DNA of 64,000 bases from Pseudomonadota bacterium (GTDB lineage: Bacteria > Pseudomonadota > Gammaproteobacteria > Pseudomonadales > Pseudohongiellaceae): the NCBI GenBank assembly GCA_027592275.1, contig JAQCKF010000009.1, positions 1 through 64,000 of the forward strand, written 5' to 3'. A program made the position numbers and the translations under genes. Below the pieces are notes generated by a model. The model searched no databases and was not told the DNA's origin. It worked only from the letters and a program-made list of their open reading frames with translations. Shown here in pieces: positions 44,093 to 55,559 of the stretch (its first letter is position 1; every line of letters begins with the position of its first letter).

Positions 44093-45100
44093 ATGCACAA
44101 CAGAACACTCACGAAACTCTCTTTAGCAATAATTGGCCTGATAGTCGCGCCACAACTGCTCGCGCAGTCGCCAGATATGCCACGCACCGAGTACGGTCAA
44201 CCAGATTTTCAGGGCACCTATACCTTTAGGACGCTAACTCCGCTTAACCGCCCGAGAGAGCTCGCCGATAAGGCCACTCTAACTGCCGAGGAGGCGCTCG
44301 AGTGGGAAGCTTTTGAGAGACGTCGCCAGAACCGCGACCTGATCATCGATTCAGTGGGTGGCGCCGGTTATCCGCCGGGCGTGATTTCCTATAACGAATT
44401 CTGGTACGAGCGTGGCGTAGAGACCATCGCCGACCGTCGTACCTCGTTAGTCTATGATCCACCGAATGGCCGCGTGCCCGAATTGAATGCCGCTGGTCGC
44501 GAGCGCCGTGCCATCTATGGTCAGATGGTGTTTGAGAGTGCTGGCCCAGAGGGCAGAACAACAATAGACCGGTGTCTAGTCGGTTTCGTCGGTGGACCGC
44601 CAATGATCCCTGGCTCCTACAACAACAATATGCAGATAGTGCAGACCAAAGACACTGTCATGATCTTGAATGAGATGGTGCATACCGCGCGCATCATTCC
44701 GCTAGGTAACGAGCACAGCACGCAGCAGCTGAAGTGGGAAGGTGATTCAGTTGCACATTGGGATGGTGACGAGCTGGTTATAACTACGCAGCACTTCTAC
44801 CACGACTATAATCTGCGTGGCATGTCGGATCAGGCCGTGATTTCCGAACGCTTTAGTTGGATTGATGGGGACACGCTCGATTATGACTTCACCGTGGAAG
44901 ATCCCTTGTCTTGGGATGAAAGCTGGTCCGGCAGAGTACCGATGCGCCGCGCCGCCGACCCAGTCTACGAATATGCCTGCCACGAAGGCAATCATGGTTT
45001 GCAGGGTATCCTCGCCGGCTGGAGACGCTATGAGTCTATGGGTCTGAACGGAGACGGCACGCCTAAGTCTGAGACTGGAACTGTTGCCACGGAAGAGTAG
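44093..45100 (+). CDS. secreted protein, PDLQGVW family (second copy)
   Basis: A paralogue of the protein at 16142-17146, about 335 residues. Signal peptide cut near LLAQSP, then the same blocks: PRTEYGQPDFQGTYTFRT, PPNGRVPEL, RCLVGFVGGPPMIPGSYNNN, GDSVAHWDGDELVITTQHF, and YEYACHEGNHGLQGILAG. The frame is open from 43937 but the ATG at 44093 has TTGGAGATTTAC before it and starts the signal peptide. A strong terminator follows. Function unknown. Confidence 0.8.
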   Translation: MHNRTLTKLSLAIIGLIVAPQLLAQSPDMPRTEYGQPDFQGTYTFRTLTPLNRPRELADKATLTAEEALEWEAFERRRQNRDLIIDSVGGAGYPPGVISYNEFWYERGVETIADRRTSLVYDPPNGRVPELNAAGRERRAIYGQMVFESAGPEGRTTIDRCLVGFVGGPPMIPGSYNNNMQIVQTKDTVMILNEMVHTARIIPLGNEHSTQQLKWEGDSVAHWDGDELVITTQHFYHDYNLRGMSDQAVISERFSWIDGDTLDYDFTVEDPLSWDESWSGRVPMRRAADPVYEYACHEGNHGLQGILAGWRRYESMGLNGDGTPKSETGTVATEE

Positions 45101-45160
45101 CAAGTTATTCAACCACTCAAAACCTGATCTCACTCGCGGGTTTTGTGAAATTCAAAAAAA

Positions 45161-45196
45161 ACCAGAGTTGGGCTACTATCCAACTCTGGTTTTTTT
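45161..45196. terminator. bidirectional Rho-independent terminator
   Basis: ACCAGAGTTGG (45161-45171) and CCAACTCTGGT (45180-45190) with an 8-base loop; seven T on the right and eight A on the left. It ends the secreted family transcript. Confidence 0.92.
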
Positions 45197-45271
45197 GTTC
45201 ATCGCGTTGTAGGGCCCCACCTCCATTGCTAGCTTTGGGTGCCTCAAAACTATTTTTGGATCGAATCACTC

Positions 45272-45715
45272 ATGTTTAGAAAACGATTTCTGTCTGCTTG
45301 CATAAGTCTTTATTCACTCTTCTTGTTTTCGGGCAGTGTGACTGCACAAGTGAATTCTGTTTTTATCTCCTCCACTTTAGATCCGAATGCGATCATCATT
45401 ACTGAAGTAGATGTGATCTTTATCTACGATGCCGAAACGGCTAGCAATCTACCCGACACGAAGTCTGCCTGGTACTCGAATAAGCGACAGTTCACACGAA
45501 ATGCCGGCAATAAGATAGACATCGTAAATGTATTCATACCTCAGGGTTTTGATACAGAAATGACTAGCCTGCCCGCTCGCCGCGCCGCTGCATTGAAGGT
45601 TGTAGTTTATGCCTATCATGACGACTCCAAAGCCGCTCCACGCGATATTACCGACACGGCTAATGTGCTCGTCGAAATAGATCCTTTCGGTATTCGAGTA
45701 TCCAGCAGAGACTGA
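45272..45715 (+). CDS. hypothetical exported protein
   Basis: About 147 residues with a signal peptide (MFRKRFLSACISLYSLFLFS, cut near VTAQ). The mature part is mixed beta with an ITEVDVIFIYDAETASNLPD start and a VVVYAYHDDSK stretch; I do not recognise the family. A MetPheArgLys start at 45272 is chosen because it opens the signal peptide; the frame extends upstream to 45239. The next gene is a broken exporter 27 bases later. Confidence 0.7.
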   Translation: MFRKRFLSACISLYSLFLFSGSVTAQVNSVFISSTLDPNAIIITEVDVIFIYDAETASNLPDTKSAWYSNKRQFTRNAGNKIDIVNVFIPQGFDTEMTSLPARRAAALKVVVYAYHDDSKAAPRDITDTANVLVEIDPFGIRVSSRD

Positions 45716-45742
45716 ATAGAAAAGTCGTGAGGGATCATTGAC

Positions 45743-46353
45743 ATGGAACTCGGGAAGATAATTTCTTTTCTTTTGGTGTCAGCCATAGTTATCGGTGTGC
45801 CGGGGCCAAATGTAGTACTGATCGTTGCAACTACACTTGCATCAGGAAAACGACGAGGCTTGCAGACAATAGTAGGCACAACTCTCGCTATGATAATCCA
45901 ACTGGCTACTGCAGCGTTGGGAACCGCTATGTTCCTCGCTGCGCTTAGTCAGGGGCTTATTTGATTGAAGTGGTGTGGTGTTGTCTATCTATTTTTTCTT
46001 GGCTTCAATTCACTCTACGCTTTCTATACACATAAGAAGTCCGAACGGATCAGCGCCACTGCCACGATGCAGCGAGGGTTTTGGGTGCACTGACCAATCC
46101 GAAAACGATCTTATTCTTCAGCGCTTTTCTGCCGCAGTTCGCAAGCCCTCACAGTTCTTACCTGCCGCAGATAGCTATTCTATCTGGCTGCTTTTTGTTG
46201 CTCGCCGTAACTATGGATAGTTGTTATGTGATCTTGTCGGCTAGACTGAAATGGCTTTTGGCCTCAAAAGATATCGATAGAATTAGTAACGGTGTAAGTG
46301 GCGCCTTATTTATTGGCGCAGGAGGATTGCTAGCTGCTACAAATCGCACCTAG
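45743..46353 (+). pseudogene. LysE/RhtB-family exporter, disrupted (first copy)
   Basis: Amino-acid exporter remnant. The first part (ATG 45743) has the family start (SAIVIGVPGPNVVLIVATTL). It ends at TGA 45962-45964; the same frame continues as LKWCGVVYLFFLGFNSLY, where relatives have WLKWLGAAYL, so TGG to TGA is likely. A second lesion follows: near 46076-46085 the frame must move by one base to reach LGALTNPKTILFFSAFLPQF and the last two spans (from 46081). Joined, it would be about 203 residues, the normal length. Two independent lesions make a real pseudogene likely. Confidence 0.82.
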
Positions 46354-46377
46354 CACTACAAGCAACAGTATTCGAGA

Positions 46378-46758
46378 CTAAACCTGGACTAGTTGAATCC
46401 AGTTGCCGCAGTCATCGTCGAAGATTGCAATCCAAGCACCACCATTCTCAAGCGGTTTGTCCTTGAATGAGACGCCCTTCGCTATCAGTCGCTCATATTC
46501 TGCGTGAATATCCTCGCTGTGGAAAAGAGTTGCCGGTATGCCATCGGCATAGATCGCTTCCTGATAGGTTTTCGCCGCTGGATGCGCATTGGGCTCCAGG
46601 AGCAATTCTGTCTCCCCAGAACCATCTGTCGAGACCGTGAGCCAACGAAATTCACCCAGATCAATGTCGTTGATCTTCCGAAAGCCCAGTAGTTCGGTGT
46701 AGAACGTCAGTGCTTTGTCTTGATCTTCTACGAAAATACTCACTGTCTTTATATCCAT
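46378..46758 (-). CDS. VOC-family (glyoxalase-fold) protein
   Basis: A 126-residue single vicinal-oxygen-chelate domain: KTVSIFVEDQDKALTFYTEL, an ETELLLEPN strand, FHSEDIHAEYERLIAKGV and a final IFDDDCGNWIQLVQ with the usual metal Glu replaced by Gln. The ATG at 46758 is preceded by GAGGAGACGC and fits the family; the longer frame to 46806 is rejected. Substrate unknown. Confidence 0.88.
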   Translation of the reverse strand: MDIKTVSIFVEDQDKALTFYTELLGFRKINDIDLGEFRWLTVSTDGSGETELLLEPNAHPAAKTYQEAIYADGIPATLFHSEDIHAEYERLIAKGVSFKDKPLENGGAWIAIFDDDCGNWIQLVQV

Positions 46759-46879
46759 ATGCGTCTCCTCAGGGTGTGTAAAACAGCCCGTATAACACTG
46801 GCACACTATTACAATTGAATTGCGAAAACCCCTAGTCTATTCTTGTATCCCCCCTAAAGAGCAACGAGAGTTCTAGAAG

Positions 46880-47941
46880 ATGACTAATAAAAACATAAAA
46901 TCGGCTTTTTTCGCAATTGCGATAGCCCCAGCCTTGGCTTTTGCTCAAGCTGATATGCCTCCTACAAACGATCTGGAAAACCCTTATAGCACCCAATCTG
47001 GCTATTTTAAGATGCCTGCAGGTCGCGATTGGGGCTCATCTAGCACAGTTGAAATTGATTCCGATGGCGAAAGCATCTGGGTCGCAGAACGTTGTGGCGG
47101 CAACGCAAATGCCTGCGTTGAGAAACCTGACACAAACCTAATTATGTTGTTCAGCAAGAACGGCGACATGGTTCGTAGCTTCGGCGCGGGTTACATTACT
47201 TGGCCTCACGGCATTCACGTCGACCACGACGGCAATGTCTGGGTCGCTGACGCACGTGGCTCAGAGCAGACACAAGGCTATGATGGCGAACATTATGGCC
47301 ACCAGGTCCACAAGTTCAGCCCCACCGGTGTGCACCTGATGTCGATTGGCAAAAAAGGCGGCGGACAGGACGACGAATATTTCTACACGCCAAATGACGT
47401 GCATGTTGCCCCTGACGGGTCCATTTTCGTTGGCGAGGGACACTCCAGCGCTGAAGGTTCTACCAACCGCGTCCATAAATTTGATGCAGACGGAAACCAC
47501 CTTTTGTCGTTCGGCGAATGGGGTACTGAGCCAGGTAATTTCCGCCAGCCACATGGCCTCGCTATGGATTCCAAAGGACGGCTATTCGTTGCAGACCGCG
47601 GTAATGACCGTATCCAGATCTTCGATCAAGAAGGCAACCTACTCGATGTATGGCATCAATTCAGTCGCTTGAGTGGCATCTACATCGACGAAAATGATGT
47701 TCTTTATGGTGCCGATTCAGAATCAGGTTCGGTTAACCCCGATCATGGCGACTGGCTTCGCGGTATCCGTATCGGTAGTGCTATTACCGGCGAAGTAGAA
47801 TTCCTGATTCCTGACCCACAACCAGATTGTCGTGGTACTTGTACTGCTGAAGGTGTAGTAGCCGATGCACACGGAAATATCTTCGGCGCCGAGGTTGGTC
47901 CGGTTGGTGGAGTTAAGCGCTATATTCGTCCCATTAAGTAA
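46880..47941 (+). CDS. exported NHL-repeat beta-propeller protein
   Basis: A 353-residue secreted propeller (signal peptide cut near ALAFAQ). NHL-type repeats are visible: WPHGIHVDHDGNVWVAD, YTPNDVHVAPDGSIFVGEG, and RQPHGLAMDSKGRLFVADRG with NDRIQIFDQEG. Overall spacing resembles peptidyl-alpha-hydroxyglycine alpha-amidating lyase-like proteins; catalytic residues cannot be confirmed. A strong terminator follows. Confidence 0.87.
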   Translation: MTNKNIKSAFFAIAIAPALAFAQADMPPTNDLENPYSTQSGYFKMPAGRDWGSSSTVEIDSDGESIWVAERCGGNANACVEKPDTNLIMLFSKNGDMVRSFGAGYITWPHGIHVDHDGNVWVADARGSEQTQGYDGEHYGHQVHKFSPTGVHLMSIGKKGGGQDDEYFYTPNDVHVAPDGSIFVGEGHSSAEGSTNRVHKFDADGNHLLSFGEWGTEPGNFRQPHGLAMDSKGRLFVADRGNDRIQIFDQEGNLLDVWHQFSRLSGIYIDENDVLYGADSESGSVNPDHGDWLRGIRIGSAITGEVEFLIPDPQPDCRGTCTAEGVVADAHGNIFGAEVGPVGGVKRYIRPIK

Positions 47942-47978
47942 GCACACTCCTGACCAAGTAATTGGATAGAAGAGAACG

Positions 47979-48010
47979 AAAAGCCCATCGCTAGCGATGG
48001 GCTTTTTTTT
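47979..48010 (+). terminator. strong Rho-independent terminator
   Basis: AAAGCCCATCG-CTAG-CGATGGGCTTT stem with eight T (48003-48010) directly after the NHL gene. Confidence 0.93.
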
Positions 48011-48029
48011 ACCAAAAAAAAGTGAAATC

Positions 48030-48691
48030 ATGCCACCACTAAATGATCTGCTGCTATTCACCGCAGCTGCCTTCATCATGAACCTCTCGCCAGGCCCTGC
48101 AAACTTCTATGTGATGACGCGGACTCTTGCACAGGGTACGTCCGCTGGATTCTCCGCGATTGCAGGATTAGCGTTAGGCAGTTTGCTCCATGTAGTTGCC
48201 ACCGTGTAAGGACTTTCCGTGCTGTTTAGTTGCCCTCCTGTAGCCTACACTTTATTGAAAATAATTGGCGCAAGCTATCTTGTGTATCTGGGCTTAGGGT
48301 ATTTCGGAATTCGATTTGTCAGAGGAAAAAATCAAGAAGAATTTGAAGGCAATGAGAGGACGCAGGAAATATTAGCAGTGCTCGATACGAGAAAAATCTT
48401 CGTTCAGAGCGTGATCATCGAAGCAAGCAATCCGAAAACTGTACTTTTTTGCTGGCATTATTACCACAGTTTGTTGTGGCAGAAGCAGGACCAGCAGCGC
48501 CGCAGTTTCTATTACTTGGTTTGATCGTAACGTTGTCAGCTATTCCCTGCGATTTGTTCGTTGTATTTTTCGCAGATAAGGCAGCAACTGTGATTCGAGG
48601 GAACCGAAATTTTAGAGACAAATTGGACAAAATTTCTGGAACTATTCGAATCAGCCTTGGCGTTTATGTTCTACTCGCCCACAGAGATTAG
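48030..48691 (+). pseudogene. LysE/RhtB-family exporter, disrupted (second copy)
   Basis: A second broken amino-acid exporter. From ATG 48030 the frame gives AAAFIMNLSPGPANFYVMTR and then a TAA at 48207-48209; the same frame continues as GLSVLFSCPP and KIIGASYLVYLGLGYFGIRF. At the T6 run 48445-48450 the frame changes: after EASNPKTVLF the family block LLALLPQFVVAEAGP appears only if one T is added. The last part runs to 48691. Joined length would be about 220 residues. The start lies just past a strong terminator with no clear Shine-Dalgarno. Not detectably a tandem copy of the first remnant: the sequences differ strongly. Confidence 0.82.
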
Positions 48692-48864
48692 GAAAACTAA
48701 TTCTTACTGGCTTGATTCGCCTTGCACGGCATCATCAATATTCATGGAAAAATTTCTCTCTACAATTTTATCGTACAACCCAGGGGAAATATCCTGGAAC
48801 GATTCTACTTGTTCTCGACGTTTATGTTTAACTCGCCAAGAGTAAGTAGATAAATTGAAACAGC

Positions 48865-51117
<2,253 letters not shown>

Positions 51118-51266
51118 CTAGCCAGGCTAGCGCTGTTCTCGTTGCTTACGCCTGATGTATAGACCTTTGTAGTCACCCTGCCTTGGGGCAAAAAGGGCGC
51201 ATATTGTAGCAGTCGGAACCCAACACTTACAGAGCCAGGCGGATGCTCTAGGGCGCAGATGTACTG

Positions 51267-51272
51267 TATAAT
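51267..51272 (+). promoter_or_regulatory. candidate -10 element upstream of the GNAT gene
   Basis: A perfect TATAAT preceded by TG with one-base offset (ACTGTATAAT). No good -35 is found at the expected distance. It is placed about 90-110 bases before the GNAT start. Confidence 0.35.
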
Positions 51273-51375
51273 CGACCGTCTTGGCTATGCTTAATCGCTC
51301 ATCATATTTACAGACCCATGATTTGATTAGAGCATTATTGCCACTACCCTGAGAATGAACAAAAGAGAACAATCT

Positions 51376-51882
51376 ATGAAACTAGCCACCTGTGTCCCAG
51401 ATTTTACTATTCGTTCGGCTACTGTCGATGACTGCACACAAATTCTAAGTTTCATTCAGGAACTGGCAGACTACGAAAAACTGAGTCACGAGGTTGTCGC
51501 CACCCCCGCAACGCTCGAAGAAACACTATTTGGGGAGAAGGCTTACGCCGAGGTTTCGATTGGAGAGTATCAAGGAAAAGCTATAGGCTACTCGCTGTTC
51601 TTTCACAATTTCTCTACCTTCACTGGCAGGCCTGGCATCTATCTTGAAGACATCTATGTACAACCATCGATGCGCGGCAAGGGCTGTGGAAAGCTGATGT
51701 TAGCTTATATCGCCAAGCTAGCCGTACAGCGTAACTGCACCCGAGTAGAATGGTCGGTGCTAGATTGGAATGAGCCTTCGATTCAATTCTATAGATCGAT
51801 AGGTGCGGCGCCCATGGATGGCTGGACTGTGCAGCGCCTAGATGGCAGCGAGCTGACCGATTTCGCAAAACAATTTAAATAA
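51376..51882 (+). CDS. GNAT family N-acetyltransferase
   Basis: A 168-residue acetyltransferase with the acetyl-CoA loop YVQPSMRGKGCGKLMLAYIA and the following WSVLDWNEPSIQFYRSIGA, close to the diamine acetyltransferase (SSAT) subgroup. An ATG at 51355 is also in frame; ATG 51376 has AGAGAA upstream and gives the more usual length. The D-amino-acid transaminase gene follows 12 bases later, likely in the same operon. Substrate is unknown. Confidence 0.88.
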   Translation: MKLATCVPDFTIRSATVDDCTQILSFIQELADYEKLSHEVVATPATLEETLFGEKAYAEVSIGEYQGKAIGYSLFFHNFSTFTGRPGIYLEDIYVQPSMRGKGCGKLMLAYIAKLAVQRNCTRVEWSVLDWNEPSIQFYRSIGAAPMDGWTVQRLDGSELTDFAKQFK

Positions 51883-51894
51883 AAGAGGTACAGC

Positions 51895-52755
51895 TTGAGT
51901 AGAATCGTATATGTGAATGGCGAATACGCCCCTGAAGAGGCCGCAAAGATCTCTGTATTCGATCGTGGCTTTATCTTCGGTGACGGCGTGTATGAAGTTG
52001 TGCCGGTTGTTGTTGGCAAGTTAGTTGATCGGGACTATTTTCTAGAGCGCCTTGATAGATCTCTCTCGGAGCTGAGCATTACCTGGCCATGTTCCAAACG
52101 AGAGTATCTCGACATCATGCAGGAACTTATCTCTCGCAATAAATTGGAAGAAGGCTTCGTCTACTCGCAAGTAACAAGGGGTATTGCCGACAGGGACTTC
52201 GTCTTTCCAGTCGATACCGCACCTTCACTGGTAGCGTTCACATCGCAGATGAATTTGCTAAACAATCCTTTAGCCGAATCTGGTATCGCGGTTTCTACGA
52301 GTGAAGACATACGCTGGAAGCGACGCGACATTAAATCAGTGAACCTACTTGCCCAGTGTCTTGCCAAACAAGATGCTCATAGCAAAGGGGCGAACGAAGG
52401 ATGGATGGTTGAAGATGGCTTCGTCACCGAAGGCGTAACTTCGAGCGCCTACATCATCAAAGAGCGAAAGATCATTACGCGCCCGCTTTCAAACTTCATT
52501 CTTCCTGGTATTCGCCGGCGCACACTTATCGAAATTGCCGAGCGAGAAGGCATAGAGTTAGAGCAGCGATTGTTTACGGTCGAGGAAGCACTGCAGGCCG
52601 ATGAAGCCTTTATCAGCAGTGCTACAACGATCACCTTGCCAGTTGTGAGTATCGACGGCAAAAAAATAGCAGATGGAACACCTGGAGAAATTACATTAAA
52701 ACTCAGGAAATTGTACATAGAAAGATTGTTAGAAGAGGCAAGCAACGCAGAATGA
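51895..52755 (+). CDS. dat: D-amino-acid transaminase (class IV)
   Basis: PLP fold-type IV aminotransferase of 286 residues. Family marks are the start VYVNGEYAPEEAAKISVFDR followed by GFIFGDGVYEVVPVV, the PLP lysine in RRDIKSVNLLAQ, the EGVTSSAYII phosphate loop and NFILPGIRR. These fit D-alanine transaminase more than the branched-chain enzyme. The start is TTG at 51895, with AGAGGTACAGC before it. It would supply D-Ala/D-Glu for peptidoglycan. Confidence 0.88.
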   Translation: MSRIVYVNGEYAPEEAAKISVFDRGFIFGDGVYEVVPVVVGKLVDRDYFLERLDRSLSELSITWPCSKREYLDIMQELISRNKLEEGFVYSQVTRGIADRDFVFPVDTAPSLVAFTSQMNLLNNPLAESGIAVSTSEDIRWKRRDIKSVNLLAQCLAKQDAHSKGANEGWMVEDGFVTEGVTSSAYIIKERKIITRPLSNFILPGIRRRTLIEIAEREGIELEQRLFTVEEALQADEAFISSATTITLPVVSIDGKKIADGTPGEITLKLRKLYIERLLEEASNAE

Positions 52756-52776
52756 TCGCTCTACGCGCGCTTATCC

Positions 52777-53733
52777 TTAGGCGCGCTCGCTATCGAAGCT
52801 AATTACTTCGCTGATGTTTTTAGCCTCAACAAGCAACATTAGTAGTCGATCCACACCCACAGCAACACCTGAACAGCTAGGCAGCCCGCTTTCTAATGCG
52901 GCGATTAGCTTCTCGTCAGCATCATGAGTCTGCAGTCCTTTCTCCTTTCTTGCCGCATTGTCCTTCTCAAATCGTGCGCGCTGTTCAGTGGCATCACTAA
53001 GCTCGAAATAACCGTTCGCTAGCTCCATCCCATGACCAAATAATTCGAAACGTTTCGCAACGACGACACCGTGCTCGTCAGTCGCAAGAGTAGCCAGCGC
53101 AGCCTGCTCTGACGGATAATCATAGATAATGCAATATGGCGGCAGCTTAGGCTCAATGCTGTTGCTCAGCAATAGCTGCAGATAATCAGTCTTGCTTAAG
53201 TCGCTACCAATCAAATCAATTTCACTGCTTGCCAGCTGCTGCAATTCTTCTAATGTAGTTTCATGTGGATCAATTTGCAGATGCTGCCGAAATATTTCCC
53301 GATAACTGAAGCGCGAAATCGGACCGCAGTCGAGCACCTCTTGGACTAGCTGTTCCAATTCCGACATCAATTGATCTAGAGAATAGGACAGCCTATACCA
53401 TTCGAGCAGGGTAAATTCGATGTTGTGTCTTGCGCCTTTTTCTTCCTGCCTAAAGGCCTTAGCGATCTGATAGATTGAGCCACTGCCACTAGCCAGCAAT
53501 CGCTTCATAAAAAATTCCGGAGAGGTTTGCAGAAAATTCTGGCGGCTCGAACTGCCTTCCGTCACTTCGGCAGCAATTGATTCTATGTAGACATCGGGCA
53601 CAGTTGTGCTAGCCAGTAGAGGAGTCTCCACTTCGAGAATATCACGCTCGGAAAAGAATCGTCTGATTCTGGCAAGAGCATAGGCACGCTGCTGTAAATT
53701 TTTTATGGACGCACTTGGTTTCCAATCAACCAT
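52777..53733 (-). CDS. epmA: EF-P (R)-beta-lysine ligase EpmA (PoxA/GenX)
   Basis: A truncated lysyl-tRNA-synthetase-like enzyme of 318 residues (no anticodon-binding domain) that activates (R)-beta-lysine and attaches it to EF-P. Class II motifs are present: ERDILEVETPLL (motif 1), FRQEEKGARHNIEFTLLEWY (motif 2) and SGVAVGVDRLLML (motif 3). It lies about 55 bases downstream of efp on the same strand, an operon arrangement; epmB is divergent beside them. Confidence 0.95.
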   Translation of the reverse strand: MVDWKPSASIKNLQQRAYALARIRRFFSERDILEVETPLLASTTVPDVYIESIAAEVTEGSSSRQNFLQTSPEFFMKRLLASGSGSIYQIAKAFRQEEKGARHNIEFTLLEWYRLSYSLDQLMSELEQLVQEVLDCGPISRFSYREIFRQHLQIDPHETTLEELQQLASSEIDLIGSDLSKTDYLQLLLSNSIEPKLPPYCIIYDYPSEQAALATLATDEHGVVVAKRFELFGHGMELANGYFELSDATEQRARFEKDNAARKEKGLQTHDADEKLIAALESGLPSCSGVAVGVDRLLMLLVEAKNISEVISFDSERA

Positions 53734-53788
53734 ATTATCATCCTTCTGAAATCTACGGAGTGTTTAGGAGGTAGTGAGAAAAGAAATT

Positions 53789-54361
53789 CTATTTGGTAAC
53801 GCGATTTTGGTATTCGGAGTTTCGCGTATCGATCCGAAGTACATCGCCAATATTAACGAACAAGGGCACCTTCACTACTGCACCTGAACTTAGCGTCGCC
53901 GGCTTGGTGCCACCTTGTGCTGTGTCACCCTTCAAGCCAGGGTCAGTATCTGTCACTTCGAGTTCGACAAAATTTGGCGGAGTAACCGAGATCGGCGCTT
54001 CGTTCCACAAGACCATCGTGTACTTGTCCTGCTCCTTCAACCAGATTTTCGCATCAACGATAGCATTAACATCGGCAGCAACTTGCTCGAAGCTGTCATC
54101 GGTCTTCATGAAATGCCAAAACTCTCCATCCTCGTATAGATACTGCATCTCCAGTTCCATGACATCAGCCACCTCGATTGATTCACCGGACTTGAAGGTG
54201 CGCTCCCAGACTCTCCCATTGACCAGATTGCGCAGCTTCACGCGATCGAATGCCTGCCCCTTGCCGGGCTTTACCTTTTCAACTTCGATCATCGAGCAGG
54301 GTTCGGAGTCAATAAGGACCTTAAGCCCTGATTTAAATTCACTGGTGGAGTAAGTCGCCAT
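53789..54361 (-). CDS. efp: elongation factor P
   Basis: Rescues ribosomes stalled on polyproline. All three domains are recognisable in 190 residues: domain I with the modification loop [12 protein letters not shown], where Lys34 is the target of EpmA/EpmB; domain II ([16 protein letters not shown]); and domain III ending [19 protein letters not shown]. The neighbouring epmA and epmB genes show that the beta-lysyl modification route is used, not rhamnosylation. Confidence 0.97.
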   Translation of the reverse strand: MATYSTSEFKSGLKVLIDSEPCSMIEVEKVKPGKGQAFDRVKLRNLVNGRVWERTFKSGESIEVADVMELEMQYLYEDGEFWHFMKTDDSFEQVAADVNAIVDAKIWLKEQDKYTMVLWNEAPISVTPPNFVELEVTDTDPGLKGDTAQGGTKPATLSSGAVVKVPLFVNIGDVLRIDTRNSEYQNRVTK

Positions 54362-54528
54362 TTTTTCCTCTTAACGCTATTTGTGTGCAAGCACGTTGTT
54401 TCTATTCGCAGTGATGATCGAAACCACGAACAAACAGGTATCGAAGGCTGCAGCCTTATCTTGCTATGATGTGGCAACGGATACTAGCAAGTGCCCTTAT
54501 AAAATCAAACACTGTTTCGAGTTACAAG

Positions 54529-55545
54529 ATGACAAACCAAGCTGTATCACTTATTCAATCAGACCGCGCTGAAACGTGGCAGGAGATTCTATCCGATCTA
54601 ATAACAGATCCGCAGGAATTATTGCGCATATTGGAACTCAATCCGGACACTAGCCCATACAGCATGGAGGCACTCGCTCAATTTCCCTTGAAAGCGCCCA
54701 GACCCTTCGTGGAACGAATCGAAAAGGGCAACTGGCATGACCCGCTACTACTGCAGATCTGGCCCTCGGCATTCGAGGAGAACCAAGCTGTTGGCTTTGT
54801 TACAGACCCTCTCAATGAGGAAGAGTTCAATCCGGTCCCGGGACTTCTACACAAGTATCAGGGACGAGTACTGCTAACTGCCGCACCGCATTGCGCGATC
54901 CATTGCCGTTACTGCTTCCGGCGCCATTTCGACTATCGGGCCAACTCCCCCAGCAGGACTCAATGGGAGAAGGCATTCGCCTATATAGCTGCAGATAACA
55001 GTATCGAGGAGGTCATCCTCAGTGGCGGTGACCCACTGGCGATATCTGACAAGCAATTTCACTGGATGCTCCAGCAATTATCGAATATCAAAGCGCTTAC
55101 CACCGTCAGGATTCATACCCGTATGCCTATCGTGATCCCGCAGCGGATAACTAGCGAACTACTAAGTTGCCTGAAGGAGACCCGGCTACGTGTCGTCATG
55201 GTTGTGCACTGTAACCATCACCAAGAGCTAGATAGTGCCGTTACTGAAAAATTCGACGCATTAGTCGACGTTGACGTCACAATGCTCAATCAAGCAGTTG
55301 TTTTAAAGGATGTTAATGACAACGCCGATGCATTAATCGATTTGAATAAGGCGCTTTTTCAGCACAATGTACTACCCTATTACTTACACATGCCCGATCA
55401 GGTTGCCGGCACCGAGCACTTCACTGTGACCGACGAACACGCCACTCAACTGATTAAGACCCTGCACGCTTCATTGCCGGGATATCTAGTTCCAAGGCTC
55501 GTAAGAGAGAACCCCGGGGAGCGAGGCAAAACCAGAATAGCTTAA
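54529..55545 (+). CDS. epmB: EF-P lysine 2,3-aminomutase EpmB (KamA-like)
   Basis: A radical SAM, PLP enzyme that converts lysine to (R)-beta-lysine for EF-P. About 338 residues from ATG 54529. The [4Fe-4S] motif CAIHCRYCFRR is clear, followed by SGGDPLAISD; the PLP lysine lies toward the C-terminus, in which PGERGKTRIA ends the chain. The frame is open from 54466, but the family begins shortly before the ITDPQELLRILEL stretch, so the later ATG is preferred. Divergent from efp. Confidence 0.93.
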   Translation: MTNQAVSLIQSDRAETWQEILSDLITDPQELLRILELNPDTSPYSMEALAQFPLKAPRPFVERIEKGNWHDPLLLQIWPSAFEENQAVGFVTDPLNEEEFNPVPGLLHKYQGRVLLTAAPHCAIHCRYCFRRHFDYRANSPSRTQWEKAFAYIAADNSIEEVILSGGDPLAISDKQFHWMLQQLSNIKALTTVRIHTRMPIVIPQRITSELLSCLKETRLRVVMVVHCNHHQELDSAVTEKFDALVDVDVTMLNQAVVLKDVNDNADALIDLNKALFQHNVLPYYLHMPDQVAGTEHFTVTDEHATQLIKTLHASLPGYLVPRLVRENPGERGKTRIA

Positions 55546-55559
55546 GGACATCGCCAGGG

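Noticed and set aside
45962-45964. Selenocysteine at the TGA of the LysE remnant
   Set aside because: No SECIS-like hairpin expected there, Trp is the family residue and a second lesion follows.
51264-51279. CTGTATAATCGACCGT as a LexA box
   Set aside because: The right half lacks ACAG; the element is better read as a -10 sequence.
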